From contig JBBDWK010000063.1 in assembly GCA_040902885.1 (NCBI GenBank), forward strand, positions 50,344-114,343: a DNA stretch of 64,000 nt. Direction: 5' to 3'. This document shows, piece by piece, positions 19,132-28,027 of this stretch. This DNA comes from JBBDWK01 sp040902885 (GTDB taxonomy: Bacteria > Acidobacteriota > Terriglobia > Bryobacterales > Bryobacteraceae). The notes below the pieces were generated by a model, which ran no database searches, had not been told where the DNA came from, and was given only the letters and a program-made list of their open reading frames with translations. Positions within the stretch are counted from its first letter, which is position 1, and every line of letters begins with the position of its first letter. The position numbers and the translations under genes are program-made.

Positions 19132-21453
19132 ATGCCCCGTACCCTCATCGTTCCGGGTGTCAGTGTCGAAGCCCGGTTTGATGTACCACCACCCCTGCCG
19201 GCACGATCGGGAATCCTTGGCGCGGTCGGCGTTGTCGATCGCATTCCGCCCGAAGGCGTGAAGGCCGTAACCACCACTCAAGAGCTGCTGGACATCTTCG
19301 GGCCCGCCACCCGGTTCAGCTTTCCCGAAGCCCTGGCCGGATTGGTCAATGGTGTTTCGGAGCTGGTGGTCTCGCCGGTTCCGGCGGCCGGAGGTGTAGC
19401 CGCGTCGGCGCGCCTGCTGGACGACGAGGCCCAGGAAGTGGCGATCTTGCGCGCGAGGGCCGTGGGGCCGTGGGGCAATCACTTGTCCGTGCGAATTACC
19501 CGCAATCTGTCGAGCGATCGGCGTACAGTACGCCGAATTACGCTCGAGGTGCTTCATAAAGGGCGCCCCGTCGAGAGGCATGACAATCTCGTACTCCGGC
19601 CGGGCGACGATAACGACTTCTTCACCGTCATCAATCGCGATAGCGGCACCATCGTCGCGGTCGACCCCAACTTTGAGGAAGACCTGCCGGTTAACGATCC
19701 CGATCTGGTGAGTCTGATCAATCACACGGCCGCGGCGGCGACGGGGCGCTTAACCGTGGGCGGAGGCGACCTGATCCAGCTCACCGCGGCGGCTGCGGGA
19801 GAGGCGGGGAACTTCGTCAGTTTTGAGACCCGGGCCGGGCATGCGCTGGCGACGCTGAACGATGCCGGCAACCAACCCTCACTGCGAATTCGGGCCCGCG
19901 AAGCCGGAGCGGCCGGAACGGGCATTCGCATCACCATCGCCGACAGTGGAGCCGGCGGAGTGAACGTGACGGTGGAAGCGCCCGGCAACCCCGCCCGCGC
20001 GTACAACAATCAGAACGGCATTGCGGCGCTGGTTCAGGCGCTGGCCAGCGACCCGGCGATTCTCGCCGAGCGCGCGGGCAACCTGCTTCCCGCGGTGACC
20101 CCTGTCCCGGTGGCGCTTGCGCCTACGGTAACGGTGACGATTCGCGAAGAGGGCGTGCGAACCGTCGACTATGCGGACCACGCGAACGCGACCGCGTTGA
20201 CGGCGGCGCTGGACAGCGATCCAGGTCTAACGGCCCAGTTGGTAGGCCCTGGAGACTCGCTGCCGGACGAAGTTCCGGCGAACACCGCGTATCTCACCGG
20301 CGGCCGGGACGCGGGCTGGGCGCGCCGCTATGCGGGCCGCAACAACCCCGCAGCCGAGATTCTGGAGATTCGCGCGGTCGAAAGCGTGGCCGCGGAGCGG
20401 CTGCGCATTCGCTTCCAGAACGGCAGCGAGACCGGAACGGCACGGCTGACGGTGGGGCTTCAGTTCGACACGGGCTTCGAGCAGCAGGAATTGCACGATA
20501 ACCTGTCGATGGATCCCGACCATCCGCGCTATCTTCAGGCGACGCTCGCGCAGGAGAGCGCCTTCGTGCGGGCCATCGATCTTTATAGGCGCGAGCGCTC
20601 GTCACACTGGCCGGCGGCGACGGCTTCGCCTCGGCCGTTGCAGGATGGCGCGGTTCCGCCGGTGAGCGGGTGGCAAACCGCAATTGACCGTCTGAGCGGT
20701 GAAGACGCCGTGGATCTCGTTCTGGCGGGTCTCCAGGAATTCGGCGATCCAAACTTGAATGGGGTCGCGGTCCAGCAGGCTCTGGTGGCGCACGCGCGCA
20801 CGCAGGCCGACAACGCCAAGCCGCGGATTGCGCTGCTCTCGATTCAGCCCGGGCAGAATGAGGATATCGCTGGCATTATCGAGCATGCCGGCCAAGTGGC
20901 CGACCGGCGGTCCGTGCTGGTGGCGCCCGCGGGAGCGGACGGAGCGCTGGCGGGCCTGCTCGGTCATCTCGAGTATTTCCAATCGCCGACCTTCAAGACG
21001 ATCGCCCTGCCCGGTGTGCCTTTGGTTCAGTATACCGAGAGCGAGTTGAACAAGCTGGTGGGTCCGGAAGGCAACGTGTGCGTCATCACTCAGCGGCGCG
21101 GACGCGGCACCATCTGCGTCAAGGGGATCGCGACGGACGGTTTTCAGATTTCGGTGGTGCGCGTCGCGGACCGGTGCATTCGCGAGGTAAAAAAGATCTC
21201 GGACAAGTTCATCGGCGAGCTGAACAACGAGAACTCCCGCACCGCGCTGAAACAGATGATTGTGGCGGTGTTCACGCAGATGGAACGGGACGGCGCGCTG
21301 GTGCCTTCGGTGGACGGATCGAGCCCTGCCTTCGAAGTTGAGGTATACGCTTCGCAGAACGATGTCGCCGCAGGAAACGCACGCATCGATATCGCGGTTC
21401 GTCCGGTCCGCGCGATCGATTACATCTACGCCACGATCCGCGTCAAGAACTGA
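19132..21453 (+). CDS. Contractile tail sheath protein
   Basis: First gene of the injection-system operon; the subunit that forms the contracting outer tube. N-terminus (VPGVSVEARFDVPPPLPARSGILGAVGVVDRIPPEGV) and C-terminus (LPGVPLVQYTESELNKLVGPEGNVCVITQRRGRG, KKISDKFIGELNNENSRTALKQMI, IDYIYATIRVKN) follow the phage/eCIS sheath pattern, including the C-terminal strand that interlocks neighbouring subunits. At 773 residues it is well above the ~350-500 of most sheaths. The extra ~190 residues (roughly 200-390) form beta-rich modules such as GRLTVGGGDLIQLTAAAAGE that probably decorate the outside (inference). Confidence 0.92.
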   Translation: MPRTLIVPGVSVEARFDVPPPLPARSGILGAVGVVDRIPPEGVKAVTTTQELLDIFGPATRFSFPEALAGLVNGVSELVVSPVPAAGGVAASARLLDDEAQEVAILRARAVGPWGNHLSVRITRNLSSDRRTVRRITLEVLHKGRPVERHDNLVLRPGDDNDFFTVINRDSGTIVAVDPNFEEDLPVNDPDLVSLINHTAAAATGRLTVGGGDLIQLTAAAAGEAGNFVSFETRAGHALATLNDAGNQPSLRIRAREAGAAGTGIRITIADSGAGGVNVTVEAPGNPARAYNNQNGIAALVQALASDPAILAERAGNLLPAVTPVPVALAPTVTVTIREEGVRTVDYADHANATALTAALDSDPGLTAQLVGPGDSLPDEVPANTAYLTGGRDAGWARRYAGRNNPAAEILEIRAVESVAAERLRIRFQNGSETGTARLTVGLQFDTGFEQQELHDNLSMDPDHPRYLQATLAQESAFVRAIDLYRRERSSHWPAATASPRPLQDGAVPPVSGWQTAIDRLSGEDAVDLVLAGLQEFGDPNLNGVAVQQALVAHARTQADNAKPRIALLSIQPGQNEDIAGIIEHAGQVADRRSVLVAPAGADGALAGLLGHLEYFQSPTFKTIALPGVPLVQYTESELNKLVGPEGNVCVITQRRGRGTICVKGIATDGFQISVVRVADRCIREVKKISDKFIGELNNENSRTALKQMIVAVFTQMERDGALVPSVDGSSPAFEVEVYASQNDVAAGNARIDIAVRPVRAIDYIYATIRVKN

Positions 21454-21487
21454 TTACTTCCAACTAAGAGGAGACGGGCAGGACACA

Positions 21488-21895
21488 ATGCCAGCAACTA
21501 TTTTCACCGCGCACAGTTCATCCGTTCTGGTTGACGGGCAACCCGTCGATGGCGTGCAGACAATCGACTTCCGCGTGGCGCGGCAGCAGGGCGATGTATT
21601 CGCACTCGGCTCGACCGAGCGCCTGACGATGTACTATGGCGCGACGCGAGTGGACGGGCGCATCACTGTGGCTTCCGCCAACGCGACCCTGGACGGGCTG
21701 GTGAACTCAGGGGCTTCGTTCCAGATTATTGGGAACCTGGCGCACACAGACCAGAGCCGGACACTTGCATTCGACGATTGCCGGATGGCGAAAAAGGAGT
21801 TCGCGCTGACCTCCGGCGGGCACGCCGAGACAATCTACATGTTTACGGCCACGCGCCTGCGCGAGGAGGATGCGGGCGCAGCTCCAGCCGCCTGA
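21488..21895 (+). CDS. Tail tube protein
   Basis: Inner tube subunit, 135 residues, directly after the sheath as in nearly all contractile systems. Start 21488 was chosen because it begins the recognisable domain (MPATIFTAHSSSVLVDGQPV) after a GGAGACGGGCAGGA leader; the longer frame upstream overlaps the sheath. The sequence is beta-rich with a pattern seen in tube-like proteins: GVQTIDFRVARQQGDVFALGS, RLTMYYGATRVDGRITVASANATL and a closing strand MAKKEFALTSGGHAETIYMFTA. It would polymerise as stacked hexameric rings inside the sheath. Identification rests on position and fold-like pattern. Confidence 0.75.
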   Translation: MPATIFTAHSSSVLVDGQPVDGVQTIDFRVARQQGDVFALGSTERLTMYYGATRVDGRITVASANATLDGLVNSGASFQIIGNLAHTDQSRTLAFDDCRMAKKEFALTSGGHAETIYMFTATRLREEDAGAAPAA

Positions 21896-21914
21896 AGTTG
21901 GCGCTGGCCGGCCT

Positions 21915-23087
21915 ATGATCAGGGTCTACTCACCTGTAGCGACCATTACGGTGGAGCGCGATGCGCGCCACGAGACGTGGCGTCTGTCGCTGGCCGGCGG
22001 ACAGGCTTTCGCGCTCCGGCCGTGGAGTTGGAGCGAAAGGCGTCGTTTGCTGGAGTGCGCCGTTCTGGGCGGGGAGTTCGATCGCGAGGTGTTCGTTCAC
22101 GGCATGCTGGACGCGCTGCTGGCGCCGGCGCCCGAGTTTGCCGATACGACAGAAATCGCTTTCGTGTGCCTCTACCTACTTGGCATTCGCGAAGACACAA
22201 GACTTTTGACGGTAGCCGAGACGGAACTGCTGATGGCGAGGACATTCGGCTGGCGGCCGGCGGAGCTCGATGCGCAGCCGGCTGCGGCGGTAGACCGGCT
22301 GATCGGCCAGTTACGGTCCGAAACCGCGCCGGGCGATTCGCGGAAGCTGGACGAGGATTGGACACGGATCGCGCTGGTGGAAGGACGGCCTTCGCCTCCG
22401 CGCCAGACGGCCGCACGTTTGGAAGCGGTGCTGGAGAACCTGGGGCGGCAGGCACAACGATTCCCGGAAACTGGTTCGCAGCGGAGCGGGTCCGCAGATG
22501 CGGAAGCGTTGGGAGAAAGTTGGACGCGGATCGTGTTGGTCGAAGGACCGCCGTCGCCCCCGAAGGAAACGGCGGCGCATTTGGACGCAACGCTGGAGCG
22601 GCTGGAAGAACACGCCAAAGGATTTTCGGTGGCATCGGGTTCCGGGGATGTCCCGCGCCGGCCGCCGCACGACAGCTTCACGCCGACCGTTCCGGGCGCG
22701 GCTCGCTTACCGCGCCCTCGGTCTTCTTCGTCCGAGCGGAGCGCGCCTAAAGTCAATAGGGAGGCAACCGAGACCGCCCGGGCCGAAAAAACCTTCGACC
22801 GGCCGGCCGAGTGGAGGGTTGCCGAGCCTGTGTCCGCGCCTTCTGCCGTGGCATCGGAGGATTTTCTGCCGCCGGTTCGCGTGCGAGTGCGATGGCCCGA
22901 AGATGCGCCCGTGGTTGGCAGACAGGAGACATTCCGGCGCGATGCAGACGAGGCCGTCGCCGCCGAGCCAGGGCCGGTTCCGTCGTCTCTCCAGCCCGAA
23001 AACCCGTTTCGCCTGAGCGAGCTTGAGGAGCAAATGGCGGACGTGCTCGAGCGGGCCGCGCGCGAAGCGGGAGTCGATCTGCGATGA
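21915..23087 (+). CDS. Unknown injection-system protein with an internal tandem repeat (assembly chaperone position)
   Basis: 390 residues from ATG 21915, between tube and baseplate genes where phages encode tail assembly chaperones. The N-terminal ~130 residues form a compact domain (WRLSLAGGQAFALRPWSWSERRRLLECA, FVCLYLLGIREDTRLLTVAETELLMARTFGWRP). Then two 38-residue repeats occur, 54 residues apart (around W149 and W203: DWTRIALVEGRPSPPRQTA and SWTRIVLVEGPPSPPKETA), followed by a Pro/Arg/Glu-rich low-complexity tail and a short helix (LSELEEQMADVLERAAREAG). The early domain plus disordered tail fits a chaperone or assembly adaptor, but that is inference. Its stop overlaps the next start. 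Confidence 0.55.
   Translation: MIRVYSPVATITVERDARHETWRLSLAGGQAFALRPWSWSERRRLLECAVLGGEFDREVFVHGMLDALLAPAPEFADTTEIAFVCLYLLGIREDTRLLTVAETELLMARTFGWRPAELDAQPAAAVDRLIGQLRSETAPGDSRKLDEDWTRIALVEGRPSPPRQTAARLEAVLENLGRQAQRFPETGSQRSGSADAEALGESWTRIVLVEGPPSPPKETAAHLDATLERLEEHAKGFSVASGSGDVPRRPPHDSFTPTVPGAARLPRPRSSSSERSAPKVNREATETARAEKTFDRPAEWRVAEPVSAPSAVASEDFLPPVRVRVRWPEDAPVVGRQETFRRDADEAVAAEPGPVPSSLQPENPFRLSELEEQMADVLERAAREAGVDLR
22350..22463 (+). repeat. Internal coding repeat, copy 1 (38 codons)
   Basis: First copy of a tandem in-frame duplication in the gene at 21915-23087. It begins at D146 (DEDWTRIALVEGRPSPPR...) and aligns with codons 200-237. The offset is 162 bp. Most differences are single substitutions, so the duplication is recent or under selection. 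Confidence 0.7.
22512..22625 (+). repeat. Internal coding repeat, copy 2 (38 codons)
   Basis: Second copy, beginning at G200 (GESWTRIVLVEGPPSPPK...). It keeps the W-T-R-I-x-L-V-E-G-x-P-S-P-P core and the following amphipathic helix pattern of copy 1. Confidence 0.7.
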
Positions 23088-23746
23088 GCGACGCGGCTCG
23101 CGCTATTCCGGTGATTGACGATCTCGCGCTGGACTATGTGACGCACGCGCGCCAGCGCACGGTGCACCGCTCACTGTCTCTGGCGATTCCGGGCCTCGCC
23201 GGCGACGTGCAACAGGTAACCGGACGCGCTTCTTACGAGATCGACCTTACCGGCGTGATTGTCGGCGACGATGCGGCGGACAAGCTGAAAGCTTTGCAGG
23301 AAAAAGTGGCCGCGGGCACGGAGGCGACGTTCACCGCCGACATCGCGAACGCACTGGAGCTGGACAAGGTACTGGTGGTGTCGGCGGAGTTCCAGGAGCG
23401 CGGCGGGCGGCCTCGCTATTACGACTACCGTCTGCTGATCCGTGAATCGCCGGTGCTGCCTCCGCCGGCGGAACTGTCGCCTTTCGGCGGATTGGACGGG
23501 TTCGATCTCGGCTTCGATACCGACCTTCTCGGCGACATCGCGGACCTTGCCGGCGACCTTCAGAACGCCATCGAGCAGGTTGCGGGAGCGCTCGACACCT
23601 TGCAGGCGCTGGCGGGCCTGGCGGATCTGGGACTCAACAATCCGCTCACGCCGATGGTGGAGGCCGCCGACAGTTTGGGGTCGGCCGGCGAGGGCGGCGG
23701 CGATGTCGCCGGCCGGCTGTCCAACCTGCTGGGAGGAGGCGGCTAG
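23084..23746 (+). CDS. Baseplate/tail adaptor-like protein (gpU or DNA-circulation-like fold)
   Basis: 220 residues, ATGA overlap with the preceding gene. Residues ~20-125 contain a pattern seen in phage tail proteins of the gpU/Mu DNA-circulation type: GRASYEIDLTGVIVGDDAADKLKALQEKV, then GTEATFTADI and VLVVSAEFQERGGRPRYYDYRLLIRE. The C-terminal third is a helical, Leu/Ala/Gly-rich tail ending in GGGG. In eCIS clusters this position (after tube, before hub) is held by a LysM-containing Afp7/gp53-like protein. No LysM motif is seen here, so this may be its replacement. Fold assignment is tentative. Confidence 0.5.
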   Translation: MSDAARAIPVIDDLALDYVTHARQRTVHRSLSLAIPGLAGDVQQVTGRASYEIDLTGVIVGDDAADKLKALQEKVAAGTEATFTADIANALELDKVLVVSAEFQERGGRPRYYDYRLLIRESPVLPPPAELSPFGGLDGFDLGFDTDLLGDIADLAGDLQNAIEQVAGALDTLQALAGLADLGLNNPLTPMVEAADSLGSAGEGGGDVAGRLSNLLGGGG

Positions 23747-24759
23747 TGCTCCAGCCGAAGATCTCGCTCACGGTCGGAAGCAAGCTGTACGATCGGCACG
23801 CGCTCGCCTTTCGTCTGCGGCGGACGCAGCTTCCGGCGCTCGACCGCTTGGAGGTGAGCCTGCCGGCCGCCGTTCAATTCGATGCCGGCCCGGGCGAGGA
23901 TTGCAGCCTGGAAATAGACGGCGGCGATGGAGCCGCGGTTGTGTTTACAGGACGCATCTCCGAGGTGCGGCGCTCGGCGCAATCCCTCGATCTGACGGCG
24001 CACAACGGCGGGCTGCGGCTGGCGCGATTTCGGCCGGCGGGCGCCTTCGAGAAGCTGACGATTGGAGAGGTGATCGAGAACCTATGCGGCGAAGCGGGAG
24101 TTTCGGTGGGCAACGTGGTGAGCGGCCCAACTCTGGCGCTGCGGGTCACCGACGGCCGGGCGACCGCGGCGGAAGAGATCGCGGCGCTGGCGCTTGATGC
24201 GGGAGCAGCCGGGGCGTTTAGCGGCGAAGACGAACTGTACGTAACCGAAGAAGGCGGCCCGGCGGGCGAGATGGCGTTGCGCTACGGGCGGGAGCTGCTC
24301 GCTATCGAAACCGGCCAGGTTGTGGACGAGTATCCGCGGATCACGGTGGTTGGTGAAGGCGGCGGAGCGCCAGCTTCGGCGGAAGGACGATGGGTGATTC
24401 AAACCTTTCTCTCCGGAGGGCCGGCGCCGGGATTCTCGGATCGAGTGATCGCGAGGCCGGAGATCCGGACCACTGACGATGCGTCCGCCGCTGCCGCCGC
24501 GCTCACGCACCGGCGCACCTCGGCATTGACGCCGGTAAAGCTGAAGCTCTGGCTCAATCCGAAGATCGAGCCGGGGATGCGCCTCGAGCTCGCCGACATG
24601 CCGGCCAGTTTACCGCTAGGCGAATGCCGCGTGCGCCAGTTGGTTTCCACTTATGTTCCAAACGGCGCCATGACGACGGAAGTATGGGCTTCGGGGAACA
24701 CGGGCGGGCCGGCGGATCTGCTCGGCGAATTGGCGGGCGCCATCGGAGGCCTGCTATGA
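23746..24759 (+). CDS. Baseplate hub protein (phage late control D / gp27-like)
   Basis: 337 residues with a GTG start overlapping the previous stop. It has the order of gpD/gp27/VgrG-N hub proteins: a first beta-barrel (LDRLEVSLPAAVQFDAGPGEDCSLEIDGGDG, VVFTGRISEVRRSAQSLDLTAHNG), a central helical part (EKLTIGEVIENLCGEAGV, AAEEIAALALDAGAAGAF), and a second barrel with RITVVGEGGGAP and LKLWLNPKIEPGMRLELADMP. The hub is a trimer that bridges the sixfold baseplate to the threefold spike. It is followed by a separate spike gene, as in eCIS and Mu/P2-like phages, not fused as in T6SS VgrG. Confidence 0.75.
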   Translation: MLQPKISLTVGSKLYDRHALAFRLRRTQLPALDRLEVSLPAAVQFDAGPGEDCSLEIDGGDGAAVVFTGRISEVRRSAQSLDLTAHNGGLRLARFRPAGAFEKLTIGEVIENLCGEAGVSVGNVVSGPTLALRVTDGRATAAEEIAALALDAGAAGAFSGEDELYVTEEGGPAGEMALRYGRELLAIETGQVVDEYPRITVVGEGGGAPASAEGRWVIQTFLSGGPAPGFSDRVIARPEIRTTDDASAAAAALTHRRTSALTPVKLKLWLNPKIEPGMRLELADMPASLPLGECRVRQLVSTYVPNGAMTTEVWASGNTGGPADLLGELAGAIGGLL

Positions 24760-25439
24760 GCCGCGTGGTGGAGGCCATCCAGGCAATCGCCCGGCACGAG
24801 GCGGACCAGCGTCCGTGGTGCGAACTGGCAGTGGTGACGTCGAACTTCGACGATGGCGACGGACCGGACAGCCATAGCGTGAACGTCACATTGAAAGACA
24901 GCGGCGTCAGCGTGCCGCGGATTCCCGTGGCCAGCTTCGCGACGGGCGCGGCGGCCCTGCCCCGGCAAGGCGACGTGGTGGTTGTGGCCATCCCGCGCGG
25001 CGATCTGGCGTCGGCGGTGGTAATCGGGCAGGTGTACTCGGACCAGCGGCGCCCGCCCACCTTCACACGCGACGAAGTCGCGCTGGTTTGGCCCGGCGAC
25101 GCGGACGATCCGGAGGCAGGCGCGGTGGATTTTCGCATCCGGGCTGACGGCTCCAGCCGCAGCCTCACCATCGCGCTGGGCGGCGACAAAGACGCAAAGC
25201 TGACGGTGAGCGACGGGACGATTCAACTGCTGGCCGGAGGAGTAGAGATCAAGCTCAACCACTCTTCGAGTTCGGACGGCAAAATCAGCATCGCGGGCGG
25301 CGGCAGCAAGATCGAGCTGGCGCAGAACGGCGATATTACGATCCAGGCGGCGGGCACGCTGAAGCTGAAGGGCTCGTCGATCAAGATCGAAGGCGACAGC
25401 TCGGTGACGATCAACGGGCAGACAGTGGGAATCAACTGA
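24756..25439 (+). CDS. Baseplate spike protein (gpV / gp5-like)
   Basis: 227 residues, ATG overlapping the hub stop (ATGA). The N-terminal half is an OB-fold-like barrel with the gpV landmark ALPRQGDVVVVAIPRGDLASAVVIGQVYSDQRRPP. The C-terminal half is a run of short alternating strands (KLTVSDGTIQLLAGGVEIKL, GKISIAGGGSKIELAQNGD, ITIQAAGTLKLKGSSIKIEG, SVTINGQTVGIN), the triple-stranded beta-helix needle pattern. It forms the membrane-piercing trimer beneath the hub. No lysozyme domain is inserted, unlike T4 gp5. Confidence 0.85.
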   Translation: MSRVVEAIQAIARHEADQRPWCELAVVTSNFDDGDGPDSHSVNVTLKDSGVSVPRIPVASFATGAAALPRQGDVVVVAIPRGDLASAVVIGQVYSDQRRPPTFTRDEVALVWPGDADDPEAGAVDFRIRADGSSRSLTIALGGDKDAKLTVSDGTIQLLAGGVEIKLNHSSSSDGKISIAGGGSKIELAQNGDITIQAAGTLKLKGSSIKIEGDSSVTINGQTVGIN

Positions 25440-25840
25440 TGGGCCAGCCAATCGCCCGGCAGGGAGATCAGGTGGTGGCGGTGGACACGCATATCGTCCT
25501 CGTGCCCACTCCGGGCGGTCCCGTGCCGACTCCATTGCCGCACCCGTTCTCCGGGCAGCTCAACAACGCGTTGTCGACCACAGTGAAGGCGAACGGAAAA
25601 CCCGTCGCCACTGTGGACAGCATCGCGCAGAACCAGCCCCCGCACCTGCCGACGCCGCCGGGAACGTCTTTTCAGAAGCCGCCCGCGAACCAGGGAACGG
25701 TGATGCTCGGCAGCGCCACCGTGAAAATTGGCGGAAAGCCGGCGGCGCGCGCAGGCGATACGGTCAAGACCTGCAACGATCCGGCGGACGCTCCGGTCGG
25801 TCAGATCATCGCCGCGGGCACGGTATTGGTGGGAGGCTGA
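25439..25840 (+). CDS. PAAR-like spike tip protein
   Basis: 133 residues, start overlapping the spike stop by one base (TGATG). It carries the PAAR/DUF4150-like pattern: MGQPIARQGDQVVAVDTHIV, PTPGGPVPTPLPHPFSGQL, KANGKPVATVDS, and a second half with MLGSATVKIGGKPAARAGDTVKTCND. PAAR proteins cap the spike as a sharp cone, often holding a metal ion by His/Cys, and can carry effectors. Here there is no C-terminal toxin extension, so any cargo would be attached elsewhere. Confidence 0.85.
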   Translation: MGQPIARQGDQVVAVDTHIVLVPTPGGPVPTPLPHPFSGQLNNALSTTVKANGKPVATVDSIAQNQPPHLPTPPGTSFQKPPANQGTVMLGSATVKIGGKPAARAGDTVKTCNDPADAPVGQIIAAGTVLVGG

Positions 25841-25841
25841 G

Positions 25842-26306
25842 ATGGCGAAACCGGTGGCGCTCGCGCACCTTGGCAATGACCTGCTGGTGACGCCGCTGTT
25901 CGAGGCGGACGAGTGGGACACCGTCGATCTGACCACCCGGCCGCGCGGCATGGCTTATCGCGACGAGCCGGTGGATCTGGAAATGGCGCGCGGAGTGGAG
26001 AACCTGCAGCAGGCTCTGATCCTTCGGCTTTTGACGCCGCAGGGCAGTTTGCGCGATCTCGGCCACGTCGAATACGGCAGCCGGCTCCATGAATTGATTG
26101 GAAGAGAGAACGTGGATGCATCGAGGCTTCTGGCCCGGGCTTACGTGCTGCAGGCGATCGCGCAGGAGCGGCGCGTGGAGAAGGTGCTCGCGCTGGAGAT
26201 CGCGCCGGTGACGGCGGACGCTCCGGACCGGCTGCGCATCTCCGCCCGCGTACAGCCGGTTGGCGGCGGAGATCCTATAGCTCTGGGCCTGGAGGTCGGC
26301 CTGTGA
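25842..26306 (+). CDS. Baseplate wedge protein (gp25/gpW family)
   Basis: 154 residues. Start 25842 follows the PAAR stop by one base. It matches the gp25/gpW lysozyme-like wedge family: IDLTTRPRGMAY-type segment, LEMARGVENLQQALILRLLTPQGSLRDLGHVEYGSRLHELIG, ARAYVLQAIAQERRVEKVLALEIAP and a closing strand of DRLRISARVQPVG. gp25 anchors the first sheath ring to the baseplate. It is slightly longer than the ~130-residue norm. It overlaps the baseplate J gene by four bases (GTGA). Confidence 0.82.
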   Translation: MAKPVALAHLGNDLLVTPLFEADEWDTVDLTTRPRGMAYRDEPVDLEMARGVENLQQALILRLLTPQGSLRDLGHVEYGSRLHELIGRENVDASRLLARAYVLQAIAQERRVEKVLALEIAPVTADAPDRLRISARVQPVGGGDPIALGLEVGL

Positions 26307-28027
26307 ATTTCGGCGACCGTACCTATCCCGATATCGTGCGCGACCTGTTGACTGTGCTCACCGGCGGCACGGTGTCCGAATCGCACGCCATCGGATCGCA
26401 GTTGCCCGATATCATCTCGCTCGATCAGAGGCCGGTGCGGCGCGTGAGTCATCTGCAAGGCCGCGTGATGGCCGGAGAGAAGCAGATCGATTATCGCTTT
26501 ACCGAACGCGATTTCGAGCTGGTGGGAAGCGACGCCAATCCGAACCAGTTCGTGGCCATTCGCTTTCGTCCCCGCGGCAACAAGCCGGCGCTGAACTCGG
26601 TGCTAACCGTCAACTACTACCCCGAACGCCTGCGTCCGACACCGCTTACGGACGTGAATATCGGCAGCGTGGCACGCACGCTGATCGAAACCGTCTCGCG
26701 CGAGCTGGCGACGCAGTACCAGCAGTTGCAGATTGTCTACGAATCGGCGTTCGTGGAAACGGCCAAGGGCGACTCGCTCGACAAAGTGGCGGCCCTGGTG
26801 GATACGCTCCGGCTTCTGGAAGGTCACCCGGTCGGCAAGGTGCGATTCTCTCGCCGTTCCGGATCGCCGGGCAGCGTGTTCATCCCGGTGTCAACTGCCG
26901 TCAGTGACGGCGAGGGGAACCGCTATCTGACCAGCACCGAAGCCACGCTGCTGCCAAACCAGGCAACGGTGGAGGTCTGGGTCCACGGGCAATCCCGCAC
27001 CGGCAAGCCGGTGGAAGCCGGCAAGCTGACGGTCCTCGAGCGGGCGATCTCCGGCATCGATCGCGTTACCAACGACGAAGCCACCTACCGCGCCACCGAG
27101 GCGGAGACCGACGACCAATTCCGCAACCGCGCGCGCCGCGCCATTCACGCCACCGGCAAGGGCACGCTGGATGCCCTTCGCTACGGTCTGGAGGGGCTGA
27201 CCTTCGTCTCGGCCGTGACGCTGTCGGAGTATCCCGATCCGTCCGTTCCCTTGCCCGGAATGCTGCGCGTGGATATCGCTCTATCGGAGGACAACGAACT
27301 CAACCGCCGCATCGCCGACTCTCGCGTCGAAGAACTCCGGCCGGCGGGCATATACGTCGAGCGCCACTGGGCGGGAAAGGTCACGCTCGCTTTTAAAGTC
27401 GACCTGCTGCTGGCGGGATCGTCCCTGCCTACCTCCGCCGTGGAGGACATCAAATCGGGAATCACCGAGCGGCTATCGAATTTCGCGCGCCATCTCGGTC
27501 CTGGAGAAACGCTGCGCACTTCGCGCCTGATCGCGCTGGCGCTCGAAGACGACCGCATCGTGGAAGCGAAGATCGCGGCGACAGCGGACGGCGCGCCGAT
27601 CTCGGGCGACTCTTACATTTTGCCGACTGGCAAGGCGGCGGCGCTCGACAGCACGGCCCCGGTGACGTTCGGCGGCATCGCTTTCGAGCAGAGCGCCGGG
27701 ACCCAGACCGTGGTAGTTCACCTGGATGCCGAGATCGAGGCGACGTCGCTTAGCCTTGACAGGTCCGCCCTGGAGACGCAGCTCAAGGCGGCGCTCGATA
27801 CGTTTGCCGGCGGCTTGCAACCGGGCGCTCCGGTGACGTTCGACAATTTGGCCGGCGCCGTGCGCGACGACGCGAAGTACGCGATGGTCCGCAGCCGCAC
27901 CGTGTTTGCGTTCGACGAGGAAGGCGGCGGATTCACGGAGCTTCGCGACAACGATCCGGCGTACTCGGCGCCCTTGAACAGCACGGTGCAGGTGCGGGCG
28001 CTGCGGATTACGGAGACCGCCTCATGA
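26303..28027 (+). CDS. Baseplate J-like wedge protein (gp6-like)
   Basis: 574 residues, GTG start overlapping gp25. A baseplate_J/gp6 pattern is clear: MNFGDRTYPDIVRDLLTVLTGG at the N-terminus, RTLIETVSRELATQYQQLQIVYESAFVETAKGDSLDKVAALV, then VFIPVSTAVSDGEGNRYLTSTEATL, and in the middle TDDQFRNRARRAIHATGKGTLDALRYGL followed by MLRVDIAL and VKVDLLLAGSSLPTSAVEDIKSGI. gp6 forms the iris ring of the baseplate. The ~100 C-terminal residues are an added beta-rich part. Overlaps the next gene by ATGA. Confidence 0.88.
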   Translation: MNFGDRTYPDIVRDLLTVLTGGTVSESHAIGSQLPDIISLDQRPVRRVSHLQGRVMAGEKQIDYRFTERDFELVGSDANPNQFVAIRFRPRGNKPALNSVLTVNYYPERLRPTPLTDVNIGSVARTLIETVSRELATQYQQLQIVYESAFVETAKGDSLDKVAALVDTLRLLEGHPVGKVRFSRRSGSPGSVFIPVSTAVSDGEGNRYLTSTEATLLPNQATVEVWVHGQSRTGKPVEAGKLTVLERAISGIDRVTNDEATYRATEAETDDQFRNRARRAIHATGKGTLDALRYGLEGLTFVSAVTLSEYPDPSVPLPGMLRVDIALSEDNELNRRIADSRVEELRPAGIYVERHWAGKVTLAFKVDLLLAGSSLPTSAVEDIKSGITERLSNFARHLGPGETLRTSRLIALALEDDRIVEAKIAATADGAPISGDSYILPTGKAAALDSTAPVTFGGIAFEQSAGTQTVVVHLDAEIEATSLSLDRSALETQLKAALDTFAGGLQPGAPVTFDNLAGAVRDDAKYAMVRSRTVFAFDEEGGGFTELRDNDPAYSAPLNSTVQVRALRITETAS

